NCBI GenBank assembly: GCA_030247855.1
Contig: JAPDRN010000004.1
Location: forward strand, 682,001-746,000
Origin: Knufia peltigerae
Lineage: Eukaryota; Ascomycota; Eurotiomycetes; Chaetothyriales; Trichomeriaceae
Reading direction: 5' to 3'
DNA length: 64,000 bases
Shown here: piece after piece, positions 20,643 to 31,821 of the stretch
Layout: each line of letters begins with the position of its first letter
Numbering within the stretch: position 1 is the first letter of the stretch
Program-made: the position numbers and the translations under genes
Notes under the pieces: model-generated
Told to the model about the DNA's origin: nothing
The model's input: only the letters and a program-made list of their open reading frames with translations
The model's database searches: none

Positions 20643-21589
20643 ATGAATGCAATCAAGGTCGCAACTCTACTCACGGCGTTCCTTGCGCCACACGTCGCTC
20701 GTGCCACCACCGCGCTTACATTCTTCGAACACTCTTCATGCAACGCCGGCACGTCTTTTCAGTCTTACAATGATCCGAATGCTCTTCAGGCAGATACGTC
20801 ATGCCACCAACTTCCCAACGGCACGGTGGCGGTGTATGTGAATCAAATTGATGATGGGTGTACATGTAAGTTTTGTTCGGTTTTGTTTCGTCCACAATCA
20901 TCGTCATGCTTGTATATCTTTGCTGTTTCTGTTGCTCTCGGCAATACGTTTCAGCATCGCTCCCTCGTCCGGGTACCTTTTATTCTTTTTGTTGTGGTGT
21001 TTGGTGTATCATTTTTGGATCGGTACGGACTTTTTAGGTGTACGTCCTGATAAACACGTTGACATGTTGTTGTGTAACAGTGCGGATCTACACATCATCG
21101 GACTGCTCCCCTCTCGCTTCGTCCCCGGCCGGCCTCCTCGTCCCCGGAGGCAACTGTTTCTTTGTCGACGAAGGCGTCGACCTGGGATCGTGGCGACCCG
21201 ACTGCGCCGGAGTCGACTACTCTTCATCCAACGGTCTCGACAGGGGCAACTCGTACTCGAACAATGCGAATGACGGCAGCGACGAAATCTATTCGGCACT
21301 CGTCACGGCGAACGGCGGGGTCGTAACGTTGACGGCGACGGCGGCCGCCTCGACTTCGACTTCTTCTTCGACTTCTCAAGAGACCGCAGCAGCGACGACG
21401 TCTGCCAGCGGCGGGAACAGTACGTCCGGCGCGGCAGGAAAGGGGGGTGCAAGCCAGACGACATCAGCAGGCGCCGGTGCCAGTCAGACGTCACACAGTG
21501 GCTCCTCACCCGGCACGAGACTCGTAAACCGTGTCTCGACAATCGGAGTGGGCGTGGGGATGTTTGCGTTGGTTGCTGTTTTGTCTTGA
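20643..21589 (+). CDS. secreted GPI-anchored Ser/Thr-rich cell-wall protein, 243 aa, two exons
   Basis: Exons 20643-20865 and 21081-21589. The 215-nt intron (GTAAGT..AACAG) is long for this window but restores the frame exactly. The first ~22 residues (MNAIKVATLLTAFLAPHVARA) form a signal peptide. A Cys-containing globular part follows, with CNAGTSF, CHQLPNG, a DDGCT/RIYTSSDC junction, GGNCFFVDEG and DCAGVDY. It gives way to a low-complexity Ser/Thr/Ala/Gly region from about 150 to 215 and a hydrophobic tail (VSTIGVGVGMFALVAVLS). This layout fits GPI attachment, with the omega site probably near SGSSPG. An in-frame ATG 39 bases upstream would add 13 residues and spoil the signal peptide, so I prefer 20643. 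No enzymatic domain is recognised; the role is probably in the cell wall. Confidence 0.78.
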
Positions 21590-22780
21590 AACCTCGAACG
21601 CTTGTTGAGCGTCCACACATACTTGACCACATGAATCGTCTTTCCCCAGACGAGATACCTACTCTTCATTTGGTCCGGCGTTTACGCGATACCGGATATG
21701 TAGGTAGCCTGTGTCACCTCGTACCCCAGAGTGTATATATGTTTGTGCAACAAACGAGTGATCAAGAGTGCACATTGGCGCAGAAAGGAGACGAGGGGCA
21801 TCCGTAGAAAGTCTCAAGGGATTTATGATGTGTTACCTTCCAGGTCCTGATCTCAGATAGATAGGTTAAGTACCTGTACGATTGGAGACTTTCAATTACT
21901 GAGGTACCTCTTGCTCCTTCGTATTCTTACATGCATGCATGCTCTCACACAACTACAAAGACCATGGCCACCCCCCGGTTTTTCTCTTTTTGGCAGCAAA
22001 AAAGAAAACAAAGAAAAAGTACCAGGTACAGTAATGTTGCCAGGACTCAACCGTCCGAGATACCACTGAGTGATCTTTGGCTCCTCCCATCCAATTTGCA
22101 TCCCTTCCCTTGCCCTTCCTGCCATGCCATGGTTTGTTGTTACCCCTCTATCAAAAAGGAATTCTTGTGTGTTTTGGGGTGTATATCGAATACTGAAAAC
22201 AACCAACCAACTCAATGAAGCAAGAAAAGTTGGTTGTGATTTGCTCCGACAGAGGTGAGAGGAGGTAAGAGCTTGTAAGCATGGCTCTTTTCGCGAGCTT
22301 GTACGTAGTACCGGACACCGAACATGATGGCTTGGGCCGTGTATTGCGACTGTCGTCGGCAGGATTCTGTCTTCTCTTTTTGTTTCTTTTCCTTTTTGCT
22401 GTTCTTCTTCTGATTCCTCCGGTGCGTCTTTGGCCATCCCCCATTACGGGTCTTCTATGTTGGGACCTCTCCACCCGCCCGCCGATCGTACAGTGTTGTT
22501 GAACCGTGTGACTCGAGATGACTGTCTGTCGGTGGATGACTTCTGCAGCTCCTGGTCATCTTCCTATTCCCGGTATGGATTGTGAAAAGGTTGGGCTGAT
22601 GTGATGATCAAATTGTCCACCTCAATACCAGATTGTCTTTTTCTGCCCCGGCTGGGTATGGGCTTAATGAGAGATATGAATGGAGAAATCACTTTCTCTA
22701 GCTTTGGCCATGATTTGATTTTGAACTCGATGGCTACAGCGTCTGGTGTTGTTAAGCGCGCTCCACCATCCGATGTTCAT
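21590..22780. other. intergenic, convergent 3' regions
   Basis: 1.19 kb between convergent genes. Several ORFs of 60-180 codons occur on both strands (for example minus 21892-22437), but they are compositionally simple and overlap, so I do not call them. An AGGTACCT palindrome is at 21902-21909. Confidence 0.45.
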
Positions 22781-25700
22781 TCATCTCCATCGTGAAGTCG
22801 CTCTCTCACCCTCCATCAACCCTCTCTCAAGCTCATCTTCATATTTGTACGTGACTCTTCGCCCTCCACCACCGCCACCACCACCACCACCACCACCTGC
22901 TTTTGCTGCCTTCTCACGCCGCTGTTGCTCTTTCAACATTCGCTCACGGTTTCTAGCCTCACGCTCCAGAGTATGTGGATCCTTCTCTGGCTCCGTATTG
23001 ATATGTTGTTGTACTGAAGGTGTCGACCGATGTGATGAGCGCTCGTTCGTACTCGTAGCCGTGACACGGTCATTCCCATCGTCCATCTCACGATGATGAT
23101 CCTTTTTGTGCCGCCGTGAACGGTGCCGTGATTCTTGATCTTGTGTATCGTGTTCGTAGTCATAATCGTTGTTGTAATTCTTCTCATCTTCACGATGTCG
23201 ATCATGTCGGGATCGTTTGCGGTCTCGGTCACGTTCGCGTGGCTTGTCATCTCTCTCCCGATGACTATCTCGATCCCTATCCCGATCTCGCTCGCGACCT
23301 TTCTCGCGTCGGTATTCATCTCGGTCACGCTCCCGCTCGTCGTACTTTGAAGACTTGCTGCTCCGGTGTTTACTCCTGCTTTCGGCGTAGTGATCCTCGC
23401 GATCTTCCATTTCGTAGTCGCCGCTACTATCGACTTCATCAAATCGTCTGGATCTTGATGATCGATACTTTGTTGACCTGTCCTTTTCATCACGACTTCG
23501 TCTTGATGATCTGTGGTCAATAGACTCTGGTCGAGATAGATCTTGGTGGTCTCGGTCATAGTCATCATAGTCAGCTCGATTCGACTTTCTAGATCGCTTG
23601 TCCTTATCGCGATCGTCATGGTAGTCTTGCTCGTCGACGTCTTGCCTCGAGTTGGCGTAGCTGTCTTGTCTTGAGGGTCTCCTGGATCGATCTTCAATAG
23701 CATCTTCCTCAATGTCTCGATTTGAGATCCTTTCGCTCTCACGGGACCGTGATCGTGGTGCTTGTGTCTTGGACGCTCTGCCCATGATCTGAAAACCTGA
23801 TCCTGACGTACGTGAATCTGGCCTTGAAGGGGCTGGAGGAGCTGCAGGAGGGTCACGCATCGCTCTAGGACCTGTTGGCGCACCTACAATACCAACCCCT
23901 TTTGCCTCGGCAGGGGGGGTGAACGGCTTTACTGATGAGGCGAAATGTCCATTCGGCATGGACATCGATCCACGACCACGAGATGAAAATCTACCATGAC
24001 CTCGAACTCCATATTGGGCTGATGGGCCTAGAGGCGCGGTCGGAGGCGGCATGGGTCCTTTAAGATCTTCACTGTAAGCTTCCGGGACCATTTTCGCGTC
24101 AACACCCCCATTAGTGTCTCTGCGGTCCACTGTTCTCGACTCAAATGTCTCAATAGGTGCATATTCTTCGCTTCTTGCTTGATCTTCAGTCCCATTCTTC
24201 TGTTCATTGTCAACAAGCTCTGGGGCAGTGTCATCAGCAGCCGTAGCCGTATCATCCGTCTGCTTCTCCTCGACCGTTTGCTTCTGATAATCTTCTCCAA
24301 GAGCTTCTTGGACCTCGTCTTGACCACCCGGGGCAAATTCAGCATCTTCGTGTGTCGTATCATCGAGCTTGTTGGAATTTCTCTGATCGTTTGGAGTGTC
24401 ATTGGGACGATCCTCGGTTGTCACGGGCCTTATATTGTGTTGATCGGGGCCGTTAAAATATCCCTGTTGCTGCTGGAATTGAGAAAACTGATAGAAGTTA
24501 CCACGACCTCTACCGTAACCTCCACGACCCCGACCACGACCACGACCGTAGCCACGATAATAACCAGTTTGGAAATCACCATTGGAGTAAGATTGTTGGA
24601 AGTCGCCATTGAAACCATAGTTTGGGCCAAAGTCACCGCCCATGGCATTCGGAAATGCATTTGCATTATTATTCTGCCACATACTGTTGTTTTGATTATT
24701 CCAGAACATGCCTTGATTTGGATTGAAGTTCATTCCCATGTTCATAGCATTCATTCCATTCATGCCCTTCGAACCCCCGAAACCGCCAAACATACCGGAC
24801 GACATTGGATTCATCCCAATAGGCATTCCTGCGTATTATCAGCACATGTCGAAGAAATTCTTCGAAGAAAACTTACCCATCATTGGATTGAAACCGCCCA
24901 TTCCATTAGCCGCCATCATCTGCATCATCTGATTCATGTCCATGTTGTTCATGCCATTCATCATGTTCTGAAAATCCATTCCACCCATGTTATCAGAGTC
25001 CGAGTTGAACAGCTCGCGTGCCTGCGCCCTTGGACCAGTCGGAGGCGCAATTTGGTCAACGGTAGAAGATTCGATGCTTTTGACAGGCTGCAAAGGTATT
25101 TCACGATGGTCATCATCCAGGTCTACTTGAATATCGATGTCATCGTCTAGGTGTTCAGCATCTTCGAGGTCATGATCCTGGCAGCGGTTAGAGATTGAAT
25201 AAATCAAAGAAGTGAATGAATGTACTTCTATCGATGGCAGGATATCAGCAGGAGCAGCCGCGTCTTCACTGTCGCCCTCTTTAACTGGCGGTTCTATGGT
25301 TGGCTCAACCACAGGCGTCTCCTCCTGAATGTTCTCTTCGAGGCTTTCTTGTTTCGTGTTGGACTGTGGAGTCTCATCGGTAGCAGTGGTTTTGACCAGT
25401 TCCTCTGCCTTTTCTTTCTGTTGCAACTTCAACCAAGCCTTGACTGTATTTCGCATTGAACGGTGTTGTTTGCATGTGTCGGCCGTGAATGGCTTGTGGT
25501 CGCATTTGGGGCAACTGGTATCGCAAGACTGAGTAAAACCTGTTGTTCAATTAGACATGAATTTTTCAACCCACATGCGACCTGACTAACAAGACTCGCA
25601 TATTGACTCGTCACAACATGATGTTTTGTAGGCGTCGAGATTGATTTTCTGGCATGTGGCACAATGAAGTTTGTCTGGCACTTTTTCCATCGGCAAAAAA

Positions 25701-25796
25701 CTGCAATAGTTAGATGATATTGCCAACACAGCCTTCGGCGCACGGAACATACTGGGCAAGTTCCACCAGAGAGGCGTCCAACGTCACCGAAGCCAT
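22781..25796 (-). CDS. RING (C4C4) protein with Met/Asn-rich, RGG and RS/RD-rich regions, 941 aa, five exons
   Basis: Exons: 25796-25744, 25700-25591, 25539-25226, 25177-24877, 24828-22781; introns of 43-51 nt, phases consistent. The first exon uses a GTGCGC donor, the only one that keeps the finger in frame. Residues ~25-85 carry a zinc finger with paired cysteines: LHCATC, then SCCDESICESC, then SCPKC, followed by HRSMRNTVKAWL. This spacing resembles the all-cysteine RING/U-box-like finger of RBBP6/Mpe1. Next are an acidic region, a Met/Gly/Asn-rich stretch (about 260-330), an RGG/RGRG box (about 350-375) and a long Arg/Asp/Ser-rich domain (about 600-880). A run of 11 glycines encoded by a CCACC-type repeat lies near the end. 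The composition suggests an RNA-associated ubiquitin ligase in pre-mRNA processing, an inference. The DWNN domain and zinc knuckle of true Mpe1 are absent. Confidence 0.8.
22860..22904. repeat. trinucleotide tract coding poly-Gly in the RING protein
   Basis: A CCA/CCG/CCT tract on the plus strand reads as 11 consecutive glycines on the minus strand. It is a likely site of length variation between strains. Confidence 0.7.
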
Positions 25797-26494
25797 GACG
25801 AAGATCGATAGAATTGTGAGGGTGTGTTGGGTGAAGAAGACTCGAAGTCGAGTGCTCTGGTCAAAACAGCGGCTGCGCGCTTGTGATCAAACGCCATTGA
25901 CTGACATGTAGAACAACAATCAACTGCTCATGAGAAGACCGCGGAAATCTCGCTATTCTACAAGAAAATTACAGTGACATGGTGATAATGCCATTGACAC
26001 AGTTCTTTTCGCGTACGGGAAGGGCAATTCACAGAACGGTCACTATTCTTTCGCAGCCCGCGAGGCTAAAGGCCCAGCCTTGTTGGTCCGTTCTTTCTCC
26101 AAAAATCTCAAAATGTCGGGTTATGAGCTAGTCTAAATAAGGATTGAGGGTTTTACCCGATGGTCAAAGGAAAATCGAGTCCAAAAAATGATGATGAGAT
26201 CACCACCATCAGCTATTGGTGCTCCGTACTACTCGTATTCGTTCTCGAACTCTGTATGGAGATCTACAGACCGTATTATACCTTTCCCATGTCCCTATAT
26301 GATACTAGACTTCTCCTCCTGACCAACTGTCACTCCTCTACTCATCCATTTCAGTCATTCTAAGAGGTAGGAGGACCATAAATATTAATTACTGTCTGTC
26401 TTTACGGAGTACCAACGAGTCTCACTGTCGCTGCCTCGATCGGTTCTTTCATGGTTCCGTTTCTGCTGACTGGCAGTCACTTCGACTTGAAACC
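25797..26494. promoter_or_regulatory. divergent promoter region, RING protein / alpha-beta hydrolase
   Basis: 698 bases between two start codons facing outward, so it must hold both promoters. It contains one motif copy (TACGGAGTA, 26403-26411) 84 bases before the hydrolase start. No other element was identified. Confidence 0.5.
26403..26411. repeat. TACGGAGTA intergenic 9-mer, copy 3
   Basis: Exact copy, reverse orientation, the closest of all copies to a downstream start codon (26495). Confidence 0.6.
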
Positions 26495-27803
26495 ATGATC
26501 CTCGGGCCTGTGAACGGACTAGACTGCCTGGCCTTTGTCGTCTTTCTAATTCCTCAGCTGCTGTTCCAGGTGGCTTTCACTGAACTTCTTATCGTGATAG
26601 TAAAAGTCATCCCTTTCTTAGGTATGTCGACAAATCGCCTGTAGTAGCTGCTCCATACTTATCTGCATCTAGTCCTGCAATTACCATACCAATTAATTTG
26701 GGAAAGATATCTCATCAAACAGCGTGAGCAGCCTCCTTTTACGCAGCATTCCAGCCTTTTCCAGGATGTAGTCATTCGCTGCGTACGATATGCCTTCGCC
26801 CGTATTCCTGCCAGTGTCGGTAGAGTCTTTTTCTCCAAGTGGGTGGCCTATCCGTTCTTCCGCTTTCGTCTATTACGACATGGCTATCTTCATTGTCCAA
26901 TGTTCTATCGAGAGGTCGTTAGATACGGAGCTCGAGGCCTTTGGATTGTCGAAAACCCAGACATTGAGCCGGACATCATCGTTTATTATGTTCATGGTAA
27001 GTACAACGAGGACGACAGTACAAGGCGATGACTTGTTGACTTTTGTAGGTGGCGGATTCAGCATGGGGTCGGCCTACTTTTACATGGAGTTCTTGATGGC
27101 CTGGACAACTCGATTGAGAGAGAGTGGGTTCAAAAACCCTGGTGTATTTGCACTCGAATACACCCTCGTGCCAGATGCTCAATGGCCAACTCAGTTCAAC
27201 GAAACCCGCGCTGGGTATAAATTCCTACGAGAGACATTCGGGAACGGCTCTGCTGCGAAGATCTGCGTGAGTGGTGACTCCGCGGGAGCCACACTGGTCT
27301 TGAGCATGTTGTTGCAGCCCGGACATCTGGAACAGGACCCTCAATTCCTGTCCCTACACCGACCAGGGATAGCCATTTTGCTTTCGCCTTGGACACACTT
27401 GATTTCCGACTTGAACCAGAACACCAAGAGTGATTATTTAGACAGGAACAGTCTGCACCTTTACGCCAAACAGTATGCTGGGCAAGCGGCGAAGTCGGAC
27501 AGCGTAATCGCTCCAGGCTTGAATACCGGCCGATGGAGACAAGCATCGCCACTCAATGGGTATCGCATCGTATACGGTGCAGAAGAAGTCTTTGGACCGG
27601 GAATTCAGGACATGGTTCACCACATGAAAAACAATGGAGCCGTTGTAAAAGCTTCGGAGCTTGAGGCGGGAATTCATGCATGGCCAGTTGTGAATCTGTT
27701 TCTTGGTGAGAGTCGGGAGGAACGGCTGCAAGGCTTGGATATCATGACTGAGTTCATCATGTCATCGAGTTTAGCATCGAGTTCAGAAAGATTGAAGAGT
27801 TAG
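26495..27803 (+). CDS. alpha/beta-hydrolase fold-3 esterase/lipase-like protein, 401 aa, three exons
   Basis: Exons 26495-26621, 26673-26996 and 27049-27803; introns of 51 and 52 nt with GTATGT and GTAAGT donors. The second intron splits the oxyanion motif: joined, it reads YYVHGGGFSMGS, the HGGG box of the hormone-sensitive-lipase group. The nucleophile serine is in SGDSAGATLVL at about residue 225. An aspartate candidate lies in the YGAEEVFGPG region and the histidine in EAGIHAWPV near 380. The N-terminus starts MILGPVNGLDCLAFVVFLIP and carries one or two hydrophobic segments up to residue 60, so the enzyme is probably ER- or membrane-associated. This architecture is common in Pezizomycotina and its physiological ester is unknown. 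Confidence 0.85.
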
Positions 27804-27869
27804 GGGATTACAGCCATCAGATTAGATCAAGTTTTTCAAATTGCTTTCATCGACGATCATTCCGGGTGC

Positions 27870-28136
27870 TCACTGACGACCACAGTGATTGTAGTACTGA
27901 GTTGTCATGTTTGCAATAATGTTCTGGAATGATAATCTCCAACTTGCTCTATCATCATTTGGGCTGTGTTGAATTATTGTGAGGGGATTACCAGCAATGC
28001 GAAAGCACTGCGCAGTCATAATTGAATACGATGGTGTGCTACCGTCAGGCTTCACGCACTGCAATGCACCTGTGATGGTATGGCCACATGGAGCTCTAAT
28101 CAACATTAAGAAAAGTACAGTTGCAGGAACTGTCAT
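27870..28136 (-). CDS. possible small secreted Cys-containing protein, 88 aa
   Basis: An uninterrupted frame starting MTVPATVLFLMLIRAPCG. Its first ~24 residues look like a signal peptide. The rest carries cysteines in QCVKPDG, AQCFR and NHCGRQ (stop right after) and a TIIQHSPNDDRASW segment. Small proteins with a C..KPDG start and this size are common among uncharacterised secreted proteins of ascomycetes. An 88-codon frame overlaps on the plus strand (27979-28245), so this could be chance. It lies tail to tail with the hydrolase gene, only 66 bases away. Confidence 0.4.
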   Translation of the reverse strand: MTVPATVLFLMLIRAPCGHTITGALQCVKPDGSTPSYSIMTAQCFRIAGNPLTIIQHSPNDDRASWRLSFQNIIANMTTQYYNHCGRQ

Positions 28137-28746
28137 GATGCATCAACAGAGTGATGAAGATTTGAGAGGCGAAACATTAAATGATGGTTTGAGTCAGAGA
28201 AGCGGCGAGGCTGATGGAGATAATGATGATGCAAAATATCGATAATGTGTGACGCCTTGGCCCCAATGAGCCTGCAAAGACGTGTGAACAATGAATGGTG
28301 GAGATTATTATTAGTTGACGACGCGTTTCGCAAGGGATGTCTATTCGAGCTCTGACTGGCCCAATCGCCAATCGGGGGTGGCTTGTTTTTAGGGCGGATG
28401 ATCCAGCGACCTGATGCCCGGCTCGATGGTTATTAAAGGCACCATGTGCCCGCCGCGGCTCGTTGTTGCTGCTCACAACCCCTCATCTCATCCCGTCCAG
28501 CATCACACACCAGCCTCGTCAGCCTCGTGCTCAGTCACGTGACCACACCGTGACTGCACCGAACTGCCCTTTGCACTGATTGTACTTCACCTTGTATCGT
28601 TGGAATCATGAAAGGCCATTCGTGTGCAAACAAACACATCTCACGCCCATAAAGACCCCTTATCCAAACCATGTCTTGCCCAACCCAAAATCCCACCAGC
28701 CAGCACAATAATCATCACCAGCAGAGAGCGTGCGGATACTTAAGCA
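28137..28746. other. intergenic, upstream of NC2-alpha
   Basis: 610 bases; no coding support. The part nearest the start (28470-28740) is C/A-rich, as expected of a leader. Confidence 0.5.
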
Positions 28747-29794
28747 ATGAGTAACGCAAACAACACTAACTACCGGCCTAAATCCCCCAACTTATCAGGC
28801 GTCAACCCACCAGCGCCGCCGCCAAAACTCGCTCGCATCCCCTCGTACCATCCAGAGCCGACGGTGCCTCCAGGCTTCCCGGTCTCAGCTCGTGGTTCCT
28901 ACGACGCCTCGCCTTTCTTCTCGCCACAAAACACCACGCCGTCAACATCCTATTTCGCGTCACGACCGTCACCGTCCTTTCCACAGGCTTATTCACCACA
29001 GACATTCCGAACTCCGAGCATACCCACCCAAGCTCTTTCGTCAAACCACTCAGCATCCTTGCCACTTTCTTACAACCAGTTTAATTCTTCATATTATCCC
29101 CCACCACAAACTCACCAGCCTTTTGACCAAAATTATCCCCTTCAACAACAGCCTGTCCAGTCATTTCCTTCCTATCCAGAAACATTTGGTCAACAGTACA
29201 ACGACATGCCTCGAACTCGACGGGCTGCGGCCGAGGAGTTAAATCCGACTTATGACCCCAGTGGCCCTGGAAGTGGCATGCCCTTCAAGACTGAGCAGCC
29301 CTCTGCCGCCCTACCGGTCATGCCCATGGCCACAGCAGATCCCTCTCATGGAATTGATGTGAGAACTAAATTCCCCGTGGCACGCATAAAACGTATTATG
29401 CAAGCAGACGAAGATGTAGGGAAAGTTGCTCAAGCAACTCCCACTGCTGTTTGTAAGTATTAACCTTTGTGTGATGCAATGAGTATGATGCTAACTTCCA
29501 GCAGCCAAGGCTCTTGAATTGTTCATGATCACGTTAGTGATGAAGGGAGCAGCAGAAGCCAAGGACCAACACTCCAAACGTGTCACGGCACAACATCTCA
29601 AGGCCGCCTTGATGAAAGATGGCCAGTTTGATTTCTTGACCGACATCTGTGAAAGTGTGCCTGATGAAGGATCCAAGAAGGGTAGAGCCAAGTCAGAGGC
29701 AAAGAGTGAAGAGAGTGACGATGAGGTTGTTCCCAAGAAAAAGGGAAAAGGTGGCAAGAAGAGGAAGGCCGATAGCGATGATAGCTCTGATTGA
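28747..29794 (+). CDS. bur6: NC2-alpha / DRAP1 (Bur6) histone-fold transcription corepressor, 331 aa, two exons
   Basis: Exons 28747-29452 and 29505-29794. NC2-alpha pairs with NC2-beta (Dr1/Ncb2); the dimer binds TBP on DNA and blocks TFIIA and TFIIB. The first ~195 residues are Pro/Ser/Gln/Tyr-rich and disordered, an extension not found in the short yeast protein. The H2A-like histone fold begins at VRTKFPVARIKRIMQADEDV and continues through VGKVAQATPTAVS, KALELFMITLVMKGAAEAK and HLKAALMKDGQFDFL. A Lys/Asp/Glu-rich nuclear-localisation-type tail ends the protein (GKGGKKRKADSDDSSD). The intron acceptor is a CAGCAG tandem: the second AG gives ..AVSKALEL, closest to other family members, and the first adds one alanine. 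The start is preceded by ttaagcaATG. Confidence 0.9.
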
Positions 29795-30694
29795 TTTCGC
29801 CCTCGCGCAAGGCAACACGACGCCCAAGTTTAGCACGACATTTCTACGACCACTCCATGCAAGGCTCTAATTTTGTTGAATGCTATCGGGAATGAGCATA
29901 TGCTGAATCTCACCTCAGAGCATCACGACATGTCCAGACGGGATCTGTGGGATTTGAATTTCTCAGAAACTCTCATCATCAATCTGTTCCATAGGCGACG
30001 ATCGGGAACGATGCAAGAGCAAAGATAATATCGTCAGCTCCACAAACTCAATCTGCGACCAGAGGAAATTTGCACCGTCAGTGAAACACTTCCACCATGA
30101 TGGTCAGGCTCGTAACAAGAGCATTTCCTTGGTCCATGGTGACAACTGCGAGCTTTGCCCTCGAAGGGTTTTTGTCCAGGCCCTTCAAAATGGGAGTCCA
30201 ACAAACAAGCACTTCCAAAGACGCGTTGTTCAACTGGGCCCATGCATACGCATACAATCGACTCGACTTATTCTTTCAGTCATAGCAAACAATTCAGAAT
30301 TGGCTCCTGCTCCTCCTGTGCTCAAGCACACAGTCATGCGCACCACATAGATCCTTCGAATACGAGGTCACATCGACTACTGAAATTATTACAATCAAGC
30401 ACCAAAGCATTTGGGGTTTCTCACTTTCTCGAGGATCCTCCTATCACTGTCGGAACAAGGGTTAGTACCCGTCCCATACATAGTGTAGATCGACCTGACT
30501 CCTCCGTACTATATTCGCCCCTGTCTTACTGATTTCATTTTCCAATACTGCGAATTCCTCTCGAATCGAGGCTCGGCTGGCCCTAGGTGTGGCAACCTGC
30601 GATGGCTTTGGACAGGTAATGGTTGTCAGCCAGTTTCGTCAGGCAGAGCAGAGCCGTCGGGGCGAAGCCGTCTTGCTTCACCAAGCAGCTGGTC
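29795..30694. other. intergenic, NC2-alpha to membrane protein
   Basis: 900 bases between two convergent genes. Plus-strand frames of 62-125 codons at 30081-30532 overlap in three frames and show no protein character, so nothing is called. Confidence 0.45.
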
Positions 30695-31429
30695 TCATGC
30701 AGAACGATGTCTTGTTGGCAAGGATGGTGTGTTGATCCTCCATGACCAAGGCACCTGATGCATAACAGCGAAGAAGATGACCAGGCCAAAGAACGTAGTG
30801 AATGCCAGGGCGACCCATCCTACTCCGGCAGAGTAGGGGATCACAACCAGGCACAAGAGCGCAAAGGCACCTATGATTAAGCCACCAAGAAGGCCACTGG
30901 CGATGACCCCATACATCTGAACAGTCATTTGGGCCGTTTCTCCATTCGCCCCATCCCAGTCGGCAATCCAGTGGTTTTTGAAGAACGTCAAAAGGGTAGA
31001 TCCCAATGATGCAAAGGCCAGGGCCAGCAGAAACAACAGCCAACTTATGGCGAGGAACTGTTGGACCTGATATTGCGAGAATGCTGGGTGTTTCGACGTC
31101 GGTGCCGCAGTGTCATTTGACAAGACGTAGGAGAAGGTGATACTGGCACCCAAGGTTGTGATAGCGATGGCAGTGCTGAATAAGCCGTTGAAGAACGTCG
31201 ATACTGACGAACCATGGTGTTGTGTGATGGGACGTATCTGGGCAAGAGAATGGCCATGCTCGGAATCTTGTCCTGTAGGTGTCGTCGTCGACAACTTGTC
31301 CTCGGGGGTTGGCTGACCAGAGTCTTGTTCGTTGTTGCAATTGCAGTGCACGTTGCCCAGACAGTTTTCGAGAGTCGGAAGAGCATGAGTGTCATCAGAT
31401 ATGGACATTGAGGCTTCTCTAGCCATCAT
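30695..31429 (-). CDS. four-helix membrane protein of unknown function, 244 aa
   Basis: I do not recognise the family. The first ~75 residues are polar, with a short Cys/Asn cluster (NCLGNVHCNCNNE) and a Thr/Pro-rich part. Four hydrophobic segments follow: GLFSTAIAITTLGASITFSY (about 86-106), FLAISWLLFLLALAFASLGS (about 125-145), YGVIASGLLGGLIIGAFALL (about 172-195) and VGWVALAFTTFFGLVIFFAV (about 200-222). A short loop with WDGANGET lies between the second and third. The C-terminal 17 residues after AVMHQ may be read-through into an intron: a GT follows that CAG directly, but no downstream exon was convincing. It is divergent from the FHIP gene across 392 bases. Confidence 0.65.
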   Translation of the reverse strand: MMAREASMSISDDTHALPTLENCLGNVHCNCNNEQDSGQPTPEDKLSTTTPTGQDSEHGHSLAQIRPITQHHGSSVSTFFNGLFSTAIAITTLGASITFSYVLSNDTAAPTSKHPAFSQYQVQQFLAISWLLFLLALAFASLGSTLLTFFKNHWIADWDGANGETAQMTVQMYGVIASGLLGGLIIGAFALLCLVVIPYSAGVGWVALAFTTFFGLVIFFAVMHQVPWSWRINTPSLPTRHRSA

Positions 31430-31821
31430 GACTGTGCTAGACGTCTGAATAGTCGTGGACGTAGAACTCGAAACAAGACTGAAGATTCGACGACGGCGAG
31501 ATCAGAGGAACTACCAGGTATTCCACAAACCCAACAGTGCGAGGCATGTTAATCAAGATCTGGAGGCTCAAATCGTCTCATCGAGAAAGTACATATACTT
31601 ATTGATCGTTATGTATTTGTAGGCACCTTCAAGTCATTCGGCTTGGGTGACTCCAACATGATGGAAGCTGCGACGTCCAAGTGACCCAAGTCCCCTTAGA
31701 TTTACCTGTTTTCATCGTCTGTCATTAGGCCTGTGTCGACAGCGCCCTTCAGGCATCCTCTCAGAGGCGCAGCATCAATAATCTTTGCAGCGGTTTTGGC
31801 CTGCAATATGAGTCACAAGAC
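31430..31821. promoter_or_regulatory. divergent promoter region, membrane protein / FHIP
   Basis: 392 bases between outward-facing starts. No specific site was identified. Confidence 0.45.

Noticed and set aside
21892..22437. 181-codon minus ORF in the gap between GPI protein and RING gene
   Set aside because: Low-complexity, charged sequence with overlapping ORFs on the other strand and no exon structure.
27979..28245. 88-codon plus-strand ORF opposite the small secreted protein
   Set aside because: It lacks a signal peptide and protein-like composition; the minus frame is the better candidate.
30081..30532. Three overlapping plus-strand ORFs of 62-125 codons
   Set aside because: All three frames are open at once, as happens by chance in GC-rich non-coding DNA, with no recognisable motif.
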